Below are positions 38,357-46,883 of a stretch of 64,000 bases of DNA, one piece after another (the stretch's first letter is position 1; each line of letters begins with the position of its first letter). The stretch spans positions 17,471-81,470 of the forward strand of contig JAVBKZ010000003.1 of NCBI GenBank assembly GCA_031553755.1. Direction: 5' to 3'. Made by a program: the position numbers and the translations under genes. This DNA comes from JAIRVZ01 sp031553755. Its GTDB lineage: Bacteria; Bacteroidota; Bacteroidia; Bacteroidales; Azobacteroidaceae. Below the pieces are notes generated by a model, which was given only the letters and a program-made list of their open reading frames with translations, was not told where the DNA came from and did not search any database.

Positions 38357-39997
38357 TTATTGAACAGGAACTCCGTCGTATCCCGGATTTTGAGGCATCG
38401 GACTGTTTAAGTCGCGTTCCTGAATCGGAATCGGAAATAATTCGTGTTTTCCTTTTACGAAAGGATCCATTTCCTTTGCTATCAGAGGATGATTAATTTG
38501 ATTTTCTGCTCTGTAAGCATTCATCGTTTCAGCAGCGATACCCCAACGGATTAAGTCGAACCAACGATGACCTTCCATTGCCAATTCAACGCGGCGTTCA
38601 TGTTGAATCGCTTTGTATAAATCTTCGGGAGTATCTTGATATCCTCTGTAATTCGGGAATGCAGGAAGAATAGCTTGTGATCCTCTCGCTCTTTTCCTCA
38701 CTTCTTCTAAAGCCCACTTTGCTTGGCTATAGTCTTTGTTTTGAGCCAAACAACAAGCTTCCGCATACATTAACAAAAGATCGGAGTAACGAATTTCTTT
38801 TCTATTTATTCCACCTCGGGTTGAATGACCTAATTTAATCCAGGTTGTATCGTTATTCATCATGGAATATTTTCTCGAAGTATACCTGTTTCCCATATAC
38901 ACATAGACATTTTGCGTATTATTATCGCTGGCTTCTACCTGACTGGTAGTAGGTGTGTAAATAGTCACATCGCGCCTTGGGTCTCCTGATTCAAATTCGT
39001 CATACAGTTCTTGAGTAGGTCTGTTATATCCCCATCCTTCTTCACTTGCCCATCGCGGACGCGTCATCGTAGGGGTTAATGTCCCTCTTGAAAAACCGGC
39101 GCCATTCCATGCGTCAGAGGTGCTTTCTCCTATGAATTGTGTTTCAAAAATAGATTCTGAATTATTTTCTCCTTCGATTGTGAAAATATCGCTATAATTA
39201 CTTTTTAAAGAATATTGAGGAGCCTTAGGAGCTAACCTGATTATGGAATCGGCCTGCAATTTCGCCAAATCATATAAATGATTATTCATATACGCTTTCA
39301 CCAATAAAGCCCGCGCCGCGCCTTTAGTCGCGCGTCCTAAATCTTCAGCCGCGTACTCGCTTTTTTCGGGCAAATATTGAATCGCCTGTAATAAATCATT
39401 ATATATGGAATTATAAATGTCATTCGCTGTTGCACGGGGTTGTTTCCAGTCTGATTGATATTTTATAACTTCATTTACTAATGGCACACCGCCAAATACG
39501 CGCACTAAACGGAAGTAATAAAACGCGCGAAGGAACAAGGCTTCTCCAATGACACGGTTTTGTACACTCGGATTACTTTCAAATGCTTCAGCTTTCATTT
39601 GAGGAACATTGGCAAATACAAAATTACATCTGAAAATACCCATGTACTGCACTCTATAAAACCACAATAAACTATTGTTATCCGAACGAGTTTTGAAGTT
39701 CTCCATATCGTATAAAGCCTCCATTGCACTTACACCCTCGCCACCTTTTAACGCGTCGTCAGAACAAACATCTCCAATAAACCATTCAGGAAAGAAACCT
39801 CCTCCATTATTTTGATACTCCCATTGTAATGGAGCATAAGCAGCGGTCGCGGACGCTATCGCATCTGTAGAGGTGTTGAACGCGTCTTTAGCTAAAGTAA
39901 CACCCGGTTGCTCTATATTTAGATAATCATCGCAAGAAACGAATACGCTTAATAAGGTTGCGACAAAAAATAAAATACTATATTTTGTTGTTTTCAT
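38357..39997 (-). CDS. susD-like: SusD/RagB-family glycan-binding outer-membrane lipoprotein
   Basis: The 546-residue protein has a lipoprotein signal (lipidated Cys 22 in FVSCDDYLN). The two acidic residues after the Cys fit a surface-export signal. TPR-like helical SusD N-terminal (about 40-230) and C-terminal (280-546) domains follow, with the typical ending RWFDLIRWG, FPIPIQERDLN and NPGYDG. SusD proteins form a lid on SusC and bind the oligosaccharide. It lies 12 bp after susC and is surely cotranscribed with it. Substrate beta-1,3-glucan is inferred from the linked enzymes. Confidence 0.95.
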   Translation of the reverse strand: MKTTKYSILFFVATLLSVFVSCDDYLNIEQPGVTLAKDAFNTSTDAIASATAAYAPLQWEYQNNGGGFFPEWFIGDVCSDDALKGGEGVSAMEALYDMENFKTRSDNNSLLWFYRVQYMGIFRCNFVFANVPQMKAEAFESNPSVQNRVIGEALFLRAFYYFRLVRVFGGVPLVNEVIKYQSDWKQPRATANDIYNSIYNDLLQAIQYLPEKSEYAAEDLGRATKGAARALLVKAYMNNHLYDLAKLQADSIIRLAPKAPQYSLKSNYSDIFTIEGENNSESIFETQFIGESTSDAWNGAGFSRGTLTPTMTRPRWASEEGWGYNRPTQELYDEFESGDPRRDVTIYTPTTSQVEASDNNTQNVYVYMGNRYTSRKYSMMNNDTTWIKLGHSTRGGINRKEIRYSDLLLMYAEACCLAQNKDYSQAKWALEEVRKRARGSQAILPAFPNYRGYQDTPEDLYKAIQHERRVELAMEGHRWFDLIRWGIAAETMNAYRAENQINHPLIAKEMDPFVKGKHELFPIPIQERDLNSPMPQNPGYDGVPVQ

Positions 39998-40009
39998 AAT
40001 TCTTATTAG

Positions 40010-43000
40010 TTAAAAGTTCATATTCAGTCCCAAAAGCAATGTGCGGGCTTGAGGGAAGTTCCCATAATCTCTTCCGTTATCGCCAACTTCAGGATCAAAT
40101 CCTTTGTATTTGGTAAAAGTTAATAAATTACTTCCTCCAACATAGAATCTCAAACGCTCTACACCGATTTTTCCTGTTAAACTTTTAGGAATGGTATAAC
40201 CTATTTGCATGTTTTTCAACCGGAGGTAAGAAGCGTCTTCCACAAACCGGCTTGATGGCAATTTATTATCTGTACTTCCAAGCGGGTTAGGAATTGACCC
40301 ATTTGAACCGGGTATGATGTTAATCAGGTGAGAAGGATTATTAGCGTCTTGTCCGGGGAAATATACATTACGCATATCCGTACTTAACACTGATTCAGAA
40401 CCGTCAAATTCCAATTTCTTCTGTCTCAGACCATTATAAATTTCATTTCCTGCTACTCCTTGAAAAAACATTTGTAAGTCGAAACCTTTATATTCAGCAG
40501 TAATATTGAATCCATAAGTGGTAGTCGGGAACGGATTTCCTACATCGGTTCTATCCAAATCAGTAATTTGTCCATCTCCATTCAAATCCAAATAACGCGC
40601 GTCTCCGGGTTTTGCATTAGGTTGTATCACTTTCGGAACTTTTTGTCCTGATCCATTGTCAACCATTGTAACGTGAGCGTCAACTTCTTCCTGAGATTGG
40701 AATACGCCATCATAAACTCTCGCCCATATCGTATTCAAGGCATAACCTTCGGTACTCAAAATAAAATCATTCCATAAAGGTTCTCCTCCGTTCAATTTCG
40801 TTAATTCATTGTTTATAAATGAAATATTTCCTCCTACACTGTAATAGAATCCTCCTATTTTATTTTTATGTTCCAAACTAAATTCAATACCTTGATTTCT
40901 TACAGTAGCGGCATTTCCCGTAGGCGCATAACGGAAACCTACATGCGCGGGAGGTTGAATAGTCATGTGCATACCATTCGTCGTTCTTTGGAAAATGTCT
41001 ACCGTTCCATGCAATAAGCCATTGAATAAACCAAAATCCAATCCGAGATCTGCTTGTTCCGTATATTCCCATTCAATCACAGGAGGATAGCTACCCATTG
41101 ATAATCCGGCAGAAAGAGCATTGGGGTTACCGTAAGGATATCCAACCATCCAAGAAGTTCCAGTCCAAACATTTTCTACAGCGGAAGTCGCCGATAAAGA
41201 GCGTTCATTTCCCAATCTACCCCATGCTACTCTTAATTTCAAAAAGTCAACGCTGCTCGATAAAGATTTGAAAAATTCTTCTTCATTGATTTTCCAAGCG
41301 CCTGCTACGGAAGGATAAAATTTCCAATAATGTCCCGGTGTTAAATAAGAAGACCCATCTACACGGAAGTTTGCGGTCAACAAATATTTATTGTCAAATA
41401 CATAATGTAAACGACCGAAATATGAAGACATTCTTTTGGTACTTACATCATCACCTCCCGATCTTGTAGAATAATAACTTCCATCTTCATTTTGACGAAT
41501 TGTACTTGGAGCATTACTTACATACCAATTTCTTTCGTCTGTATTAACGAGTTCCGAACCACTGGCATTCACTGAATAATAATTGAATTTCTCGGCAGTA
41601 GCTCCAAACATTGCGGTAATGTCATGTTTTTTAGCTAAAAGAGTATTATAAGTAGCTGTTCCTTCATAGGTTAATTGCTGACTACGCGACATGGAAGCCG
41701 ACACGCCATTTTTACTTATTGAATTATAAATTACATTCAACACCGGAGTAAATGTCCTGTTCATTCCATTCCATAACTTCATGCTAACGTCTCCACGCAA
41801 AACAAGCCCTTTAAGCGGAGTAATTTCAGCAAAAACATCTCCTACCCAATCATCATTATTATTATTCGGATGAGAATTAAACACTTGGTTATAAGGATGG
41901 ACTACATTTCTGAATAAAGAAGGCGTAGAATATTGTCCACTCATATCCTTTTTAGGTACTCTTTTGGTATAATTGCTATAAGTTCCTTCAGGATATTTCA
42001 CAGGATCCCAAGGAGCCATAGACATCGCGCTTGAAATCAGAGCCGTATTCCCATTTCCTTGAATATTTCTGTTATGAGAATTTGAAAAAGAAAGGTTTTC
42101 TCCTATTTTCAACCATTTTCTTACCTGAAAAGAAGTATTGACACGCAATGTCAAACGATCATAAAAAGATCCGATCAATGTACCTTCTTGGTCGAAATAG
42201 TTGGTACTAAACATATAATTGGCTTTTTCATTTCCACCATCTATAGAAAAATAATAGTTCTGAATCATCGCGTCTTTTACAAACACTTCATCTTGCCAAT
42301 CTGTATCAATTTTCGTATAATCCATTCCATCAGGTTCTGTATCCGACATAATTCTGGGATAAAATGTATCATTATTAGGTGTGAAATTAGACCGTATCCA
42401 TTCATTCAAGCCATTATCATCCAATTCTTTTTTCGTATTAGAAAAAGTAGCTTTCATGTTTGCAAACTCATCTCGCTTCATTACATCTAAGTCCTTCCAC
42501 CTGTTTTGAGTACCGGCATACGCTTCAAAAGTAATATTGGATTTTCCTGTTTTATCTCCTTTTTTAGTTGTAATCAAGATAACTCCGTTTGCCCCACGAG
42601 AACCATAAATAGCACATGCGGAAGCATCTTTCAAGACTTCTAATGACGCGACATCACTCGAACTTAAAAAATTGATATTATCTGTGATTACTCCATCTAC
42701 AACATAAATCGGATTAGAATTATTTACGGTACCTATCCCTCTGATTCGAATTGAGGCATCAGCTCCCGGTTGACCTGAATTAGAGTTAACGGTTACCCCT
42801 GCCATACGTCCTTGTAAGGCTTGATCGATTTTAGCAACAGGAGCCACCTTCAGTTTTTCTCCGGAAACCGAACCTACCGCTCCTGTTATATCGCTCCTTT
42901 TTATAGAACCATAGCCAACAGCGACTACTTCTTCCAACAGAGTTTCATTGGCTTTTAAAACAACATCGATTTTTCCCGTTTTTTTTACAACCATATCCTG

Positions 43001-43237
43001 AGGAAAATACCCCATATATGAAAATGTAAGCTTGGTATTGACCGGAACTTTGATAGAATATTTACCATCTACATCTGTGATAGTACCTCTATTGGTTCCT
43101 TTTTCAAAAACACTAACTCCAATAAGCGGTTCTTCACCTTCTTTTGAAGTAATAACTCCAGTTACGACAACCTCATTTTGAGCAAATACACCTGCCGTAA
43201 AAACCAACATTAAGAAAAGAAATAATACTTTCTTCAT
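40010..43237 (-). CDS. susC-like: SusC/RagA-family TonB-dependent outer-membrane transporter
   Basis: The 1075-residue protein has a signal peptide (1-19), a carboxypeptidase-regulatory-like domain (22-100), the TonB box region (LLEEVVAVGYG), the plug (about 115-230, GSVSGEKLKV to GVILITTKKG) and a 22-strand barrel to the C-terminal aromatic end (LLLGLNMNF). It imports oligosaccharides with energy from TonB. There is no extra N-terminal signalling domain of the sigma-factor-linked kind, in line with the separate regulator upstream. A Bacteroidota promoter lies about 110 bp upstream. Confidence 0.96.
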   Translation of the reverse strand: MKKVLFLFLMLVFTAGVFAQNEVVVTGVITSKEGEEPLIGVSVFEKGTNRGTITDVDGKYSIKVPVNTKLTFSYMGYFPQDMVVKKTGKIDVVLKANETLLEEVVAVGYGSIKRSDITGAVGSVSGEKLKVAPVAKIDQALQGRMAGVTVNSNSGQPGADASIRIRGIGTVNNSNPIYVVDGVITDNINFLSSSDVASLEVLKDASACAIYGSRGANGVILITTKKGDKTGKSNITFEAYAGTQNRWKDLDVMKRDEFANMKATFSNTKKELDDNGLNEWIRSNFTPNNDTFYPRIMSDTEPDGMDYTKIDTDWQDEVFVKDAMIQNYYFSIDGGNEKANYMFSTNYFDQEGTLIGSFYDRLTLRVNTSFQVRKWLKIGENLSFSNSHNRNIQGNGNTALISSAMSMAPWDPVKYPEGTYSNYTKRVPKKDMSGQYSTPSLFRNVVHPYNQVFNSHPNNNNDDWVGDVFAEITPLKGLVLRGDVSMKLWNGMNRTFTPVLNVIYNSISKNGVSASMSRSQQLTYEGTATYNTLLAKKHDITAMFGATAEKFNYYSVNASGSELVNTDERNWYVSNAPSTIRQNEDGSYYSTRSGGDDVSTKRMSSYFGRLHYVFDNKYLLTANFRVDGSSYLTPGHYWKFYPSVAGAWKINEEEFFKSLSSSVDFLKLRVAWGRLGNERSLSATSAVENVWTGTSWMVGYPYGNPNALSAGLSMGSYPPVIEWEYTEQADLGLDFGLFNGLLHGTVDIFQRTTNGMHMTIQPPAHVGFRYAPTGNAATVRNQGIEFSLEHKNKIGGFYYSVGGNISFINNELTKLNGGEPLWNDFILSTEGYALNTIWARVYDGVFQSQEEVDAHVTMVDNGSGQKVPKVIQPNAKPGDARYLDLNGDGQITDLDRTDVGNPFPTTTYGFNITAEYKGFDLQMFFQGVAGNEIYNGLRQKKLEFDGSESVLSTDMRNVYFPGQDANNPSHLINIIPGSNGSIPNPLGSTDNKLPSSRFVEDASYLRLKNMQIGYTIPKSLTGKIGVERLRFYVGGSNLLTFTKYKGFDPEVGDNGRDYGNFPQARTLLLGLNMNF

Positions 43238-43344
43238 ACAGCATTGATTTTAAAGATTGATTTTAATAAATGACAATAATAATTGTTCATTTTTTTGTTT
43301 AACACGGTATTCTTCATTTTCACGATATTAAAAATTCTTTATCA

Positions 43345-43377
43345 CAAAGTTAGGCTCCATCCATCCCCATATTCAAA
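43345..43377 (-). promoter_or_regulatory. susC promoter (Bacteroidota type)
   Basis: On the minus strand the -33 element TTTG (43374-43377) and the -7 element TAACTTTG (43345-43352) are separated by 21 bases, which matches the primary sigma factor consensus of Bacteroidota. The predicted start gives a leader of about 100 nt before susC at 43237. Confidence 0.75.
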
Positions 43378-43393
43378 TTTTTCGCCCTTACAA

Positions 43394-43437
43394 AAACACA
43401 TCAAAGACTTACAAATAACTACATCACAACTACATCA
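43394..43437. promoter_or_regulatory. Phased direct repeats upstream of the susC promoter (candidate activator sites)
   Basis: AACTACATCA occurs at 43417-43426 and 43428-43437, exactly 11 bp apart. A close variant, AAACACATCA (8 of 10), lies at 43394-43403, 23 bp before the first. All lie upstream of the -33 element and on one face of the helix, as expected for activator binding. The neighbouring LuxR-type regulator is the obvious candidate; this is inference. Confidence 0.5.
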
Positions 43438-43542
43438 ATCAATCACAAACAACTATAAAACAATAGATTAGTTTTTAATTTTCAAAACCAAACTTAAAAT
43501 TTCAACAGAATTAAAACAGCAGAAAAGCAACGGATAGGAAAT

Positions 43543-43589
43543 AAAAATTCACTACTAAATTTTCTTAAATCAGAAAATTTAGTAGTGAA
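43543..43589 (-). terminator. Strong terminator of the regulator gene
   Basis: An 18 bp perfect inverted repeat (arms 43548-43565 and 43572-43589, TTCACTACTAAATTTTCT and its complement) encloses a six-base loop. On the minus strand it is followed by UUUUUA. It lies 45 bp after the regulator stop and isolates it from the susC promoter. Confidence 0.85.
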
Positions 43590-43634
43590 AAATTATAATA
43601 AGAATGTATAAAAAATATTAGGATAACATTTAGA

Positions 43635-46517
43635 TCAATACTTTTGCAGCCACTCATTCAGACTATCATCACGGTCCATGCCCAATCTCTTTCTCAACCG
43701 GTAACGATTTAATTCGACACTACGGACCGAAATGTTTGTCAGTTCTGCAATTTCTTTTGAAGATAGGTTCATTTTAAGAAACGCGCATAGTTTTCGTTCG
43801 TTATTAGTAAGGTAAGGATAATCTTCTTTCAGATTTTTGAAAAAATTGTCGTGAACCAAATCAAAATTTTCCTCAAATTTTTTCCAATAATCATCGCGTT
43901 CCACACTCTGATTGATTTTGAGTTGTAACTTTCGAATGTTCTTTTTAGTTTCTATCGATTTAATTTCTTCATGAATTTTATTCAATTCATCGTTTATATA
44001 TGAAAATATTTCATTTTTGTCTTTGACAATCATAATCGTACTTGCCAATTCATTCGATTTCAACCTGAGTTCGTTTTCCAATCGCTCCTGTTTCAGCCGC
44101 AAAATCTCCTGTTCTTGTTCCATTGTTTGTTGGCGAAACTCTTCTTCCTGCCTGAGAATTTGAGCATCTTTTTCATAAACAATATGTCGCTTGCCCTTTT
44201 CCCATCGATAATTAAAGTACTTAAACATAATAAAAATTAAAATCAACCACACAATCACATACATCAAATACGCCCAATTAGTCCGATACCAAGGAGGTAA
44301 TATAACGAATGAATACTCCGCGTAAACTGGTTCTTGAGAATAATTATTAATAGATCTTACACAAAAGGTGTATTTTCCTTCGCCAAGTTTGGTGTATTCT
44401 TTTGTTTTCAATGATGAATACTGACTCCAATCCTGATCGTAATTACTCAATTTATACGAATACAATACATTCGGATTAAAATCATACGTAGTTGTATTGA
44501 ATTCAAACCTCAATGAATTGAATTGATAAGAAATTTCAGGTATGACAACCGTTTTTTTATAATTATCCCTAAAAATCAGAGAATCAATTTCCGAACGCAA
44601 CCAAAGTCGCCTTATATTTAAATATGGTTTACGTTTTATCGAGGTCGATCGAGGATTCATCCATGAAAAGCCATCGTCTGTGCCAATTAACGTACAATTT
44701 TCATCAATCGGATTAATGTGTTCAAATCCGCCAAACAGCAACCGCCTGAAATATTGTCCGGTCGAAATATCCGACTCATATTTATTTGTTTCAGGATTTA
44801 AGCGGGAATATCCGACAGCCCAATTGTTAACAAACCAATAAGTATTTGATTTTTTATTTTGCTTTAACGAAGTATAAGGTCTCACTCCTCCTAAAATAGA
44901 AGTCATTTTGTCATCAATTACCATAGAATCTCTTACGGAATCATATTTAAAAATTCCTCGTTGTGTGGCGATAACAATTTTTCCATCCAAATAATATATG
45001 CCGTTGTATTTATCGGAAGGTAATCCCTTATTCATTCCATAACAAATATTTTCTATAATGCTATCCCCTCTTTGATTCAACCTTAAACGTATGATACCTC
45101 TTTGGGCATCGCTTTTCCAGAGGTATTTTTCATCACATTCAAAATTCGCGACCGGATCTTCAAAACCTTTTATGTGATATAAAACTTCCCATTTCCCTTT
45201 TTCTTTTTTCAATAATTGAAATCCGGAATAAGTGCCCGCTAAAACGGTATCTTTTTTCTGAAAATACGGCTTTACAGCCCACGTTCCTTTTGTTCCGTGA
45301 ACAGGAGTAACATTATTGCCTTCTACAATATATATCCCTGTATTGTGAGAGCAAAATAAATCGCCATCTATTTCAGTCAAATCCCAAACCTGACCCGACA
45401 AACGAGGAATTCTGTCCAGAACAACCGGTTTTTCGCCAACTTCAATCGGCCATTTTTTCAGCATCAAACCCTGATTTGTACCTAAATACATATTGTCTCC
45501 CTTCAGATAAGAAGCAGTCCCTTTTCCATAAAAATTAGAAGTACTATAAAGATTTGTAACCGGAAAATTAAGGGCGACATAACTAATACCTTCATCCAGA
45601 CCTAACCACAGATTATTATCAACATCAAAAGCCATTGACAGGATCGTATTATTCAATAATCCGCTATATACATTTAACTGTGTGTATATATTTCCTGCGT
45701 AATCTATCACTAATAATCCTTTTTGAACAGTTCCTATCGCGATATATTTATTATTAATGGTGGCGCAAAACACCTGTAATGTAGATAACATTCCATCAAT
45801 ATTCGTTTTGAAAGGAATTATATCTTTTTCTTTCGAAAGATATAATCCGTCAAAAGCCGTAACAAATAAATCTTGCGATTGGGAATATGGAAGAATACCA
45901 ACAACTTGTTTTCCTTTCAACAGCGGACTATCGTGTTTTACGAACACATCTCCCATCAGATAATATACATTATGAGAAGTTGCCACCCATAAAACATTTT
46001 TAACGACCGCACTGTATTCTATCTTCTCTTTGAGGTCTAAAACCTCAATTTTCCCTTCGACGTATTTTAATATAACGCTTTCCCCCTGAAAATATAAAAC
46101 GTTATCTATCCGATGTATTTTCCATACGTTTCCATAATGTATATTTGGAGCAATATTATTGAGAGAATGATACGCGAGAGAACCCGATGAAGAGATATCA
46201 AAATAACCAAATTCATTTTCCGCTCCGGCAAATATTTTATTATCATACTGGAGTAAAGAACGGACACAGGTATTATTTGTAACCGGATAAGTTGTCCAAT
46301 CCGATCCATCAAATTCAAGCATCCCGTAACTGTTTCCAAAATATATCCAGGTATTCGACGATTGCGAAATGCTCCAATTTTGTGGTCCTGAAGAATAATT
46401 AGAACGGGTATAATTGAGCACCTTTGGATACCAATCAGCCCAAAGATTAAAAGGGACCGTTACAAGAAGGAATAAGAAAATTAATCGTGTCAGTAATTTT
46501 GTGTAAAAAAATCGCAT
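43635..46517 (-). CDS. Membrane-spanning PUL regulator: beta-propeller sensor, Y_Y_Y domain, coiled coil and LuxR-type HTH
   Basis: The protein of 960 residues starts with a signal peptide (MRFFYTKLLTRLIFLFLLV), then a periplasmic two-component-regulator-like beta-propeller (about 30-660), a Y_Y_Y domain (about 665-745, YKLSNYDQDWSQY and GEGKYTFCVRS), a transmembrane helix (750-766), a coiled coil (785-850) and a C-terminal LuxR-like helix-turn-helix (900-945, LSSKEIAELTNISVRSVE). There is no histidine kinase or receiver domain, so it is a one-protein sensor and DNA-binding regulator rather than a hybrid two-component system. A longer frame back to 46607 is rejected because the promoter at 46550-46581 lies inside it. 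It probably senses glucan oligosaccharides in the periplasm and activates susC. Confidence 0.88.
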   Translation of the reverse strand: MRFFYTKLLTRLIFLFLLVTVPFNLWADWYPKVLNYTRSNYSSGPQNWSISQSSNTWIYFGNSYGMLEFDGSDWTTYPVTNNTCVRSLLQYDNKIFAGAENEFGYFDISSSGSLAYHSLNNIAPNIHYGNVWKIHRIDNVLYFQGESVILKYVEGKIEVLDLKEKIEYSAVVKNVLWVATSHNVYYLMGDVFVKHDSPLLKGKQVVGILPYSQSQDLFVTAFDGLYLSKEKDIIPFKTNIDGMLSTLQVFCATINNKYIAIGTVQKGLLVIDYAGNIYTQLNVYSGLLNNTILSMAFDVDNNLWLGLDEGISYVALNFPVTNLYSTSNFYGKGTASYLKGDNMYLGTNQGLMLKKWPIEVGEKPVVLDRIPRLSGQVWDLTEIDGDLFCSHNTGIYIVEGNNVTPVHGTKGTWAVKPYFQKKDTVLAGTYSGFQLLKKEKGKWEVLYHIKGFEDPVANFECDEKYLWKSDAQRGIIRLRLNQRGDSIIENICYGMNKGLPSDKYNGIYYLDGKIVIATQRGIFKYDSVRDSMVIDDKMTSILGGVRPYTSLKQNKKSNTYWFVNNWAVGYSRLNPETNKYESDISTGQYFRRLLFGGFEHINPIDENCTLIGTDDGFSWMNPRSTSIKRKPYLNIRRLWLRSEIDSLIFRDNYKKTVVIPEISYQFNSLRFEFNTTTYDFNPNVLYSYKLSNYDQDWSQYSSLKTKEYTKLGEGKYTFCVRSINNYSQEPVYAEYSFVILPPWYRTNWAYLMYVIVWLILIFIMFKYFNYRWEKGKRHIVYEKDAQILRQEEEFRQQTMEQEQEILRLKQERLENELRLKSNELASTIMIVKDKNEIFSYINDELNKIHEEIKSIETKKNIRKLQLKINQSVERDDYWKKFEENFDLVHDNFFKNLKEDYPYLTNNERKLCAFLKMNLSSKEIAELTNISVRSVELNRYRLRKRLGMDRDDSLNEWLQKY

Positions 46518-46549
46518 AAATACTTTCCCTACAATAGACAACATTTTTA

Positions 46550-46581
46550 CAAATGTATACTTTTTTCGCTTTTTGAACAAA
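46550..46581 (-). promoter_or_regulatory. Promoter of the PUL regulator
   Basis: On the minus strand TTTG (46578-46581), a 20-base spacer and TACATTTG (46550-46557) form a perfect Bacteroidota promoter. The predicted start at about 46544 leaves a leader of some 27 nt to the ATG at 46517, which decides the start codon. Confidence 0.8.
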
Positions 46582-46658
46582 ATTTTCTCATACAAATATT
46601 TTGGCACAGTTATTGTTAATTATTTAATGCGTATGTAAAACACAATAAAGTTACTTTC

Positions 46659-46744
46659 AGGGTTATTGCTACTCCCGCTTACAGCAAGTGTGTTGTTGTT
46701 GTTATGTGTGTGAATTGTAAGGGGGAATCAAGAGCAATAACCCT
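46659..46744. ncRNA. Two-tier stem-loop of 86 nt, possible small RNA or leader element
   Basis: AGGGTTATTGCT (46659-46670) pairs perfectly with AGCAATAACCCT (46733-46744). Inside, CCCGCTTACA (46674-46683) pairs with TGTAAGGGGG (46716-46725) at nine of ten positions. The loop is GT-rich. On the plus strand the structure is followed by CTTCTTCTTTTT. It lies upstream of the ATP synthase promoter, so it is not part of that leader. It could be the end of a small RNA or a protein-binding DNA cruciform; no promoter for it was recognised. Confidence 0.4.
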
Positions 46745-46769
46745 TCTTCTTTTTAAATCCTTTTATTAA

Positions 46770-46801
46770 TTTGGATTTATTATCAGGAAATTATACCTTT
46801 G
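46770..46801 (+). promoter_or_regulatory. Promoter of the ATP synthase operon
   Basis: TTTG (46770-46773), 20 bases, then TACCTTTG (46794-46801) is a perfect Bacteroidota promoter. The predicted start near 46808 gives a leader of about 75 nt to atpD at 46884. Confidence 0.82.
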
Positions 46802-46883
46802 CCAAGCTTTTTTACAAAATGATAAACAAGCCAATTATCGTCCATAATTACCAATCGGTTAAATCAATAATAATCAATATATT

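Larger units (their letters stand above)
43238..43634. other. Regulatory gap between susC and its regulator
   Basis: This 397 bp stretch holds no gene. It contains, from the susC side, an A/T-rich leader, the susC promoter, three phased direct repeats, a pyrimidine-poor spacer and the regulator's terminator. A 62-codon plus-strand frame at 43283-43471 overlaps all of these and is not supported. Confidence 0.7.
46518..46883. other. Divergent region between the PUL regulator and the ATP synthase operon
   Basis: This 366 bp gap holds two back-to-back promoters (minus at 46550-46581, plus at 46770-46801) and, between them, a long two-tier stem-loop (46659-46744). No protein gene is seen. Confidence 0.7.

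Noticed and set aside
43283..43471. Plus-strand frame of 62 codons between susC and the regulator
   Set aside because: It overlaps the susC promoter and direct repeats and has low-complexity composition.
46518..46607. N-terminal 30-residue extension of the PUL regulator
   Set aside because: A perfect promoter lies inside it, and the signal peptide begins at the ATG at 46517.
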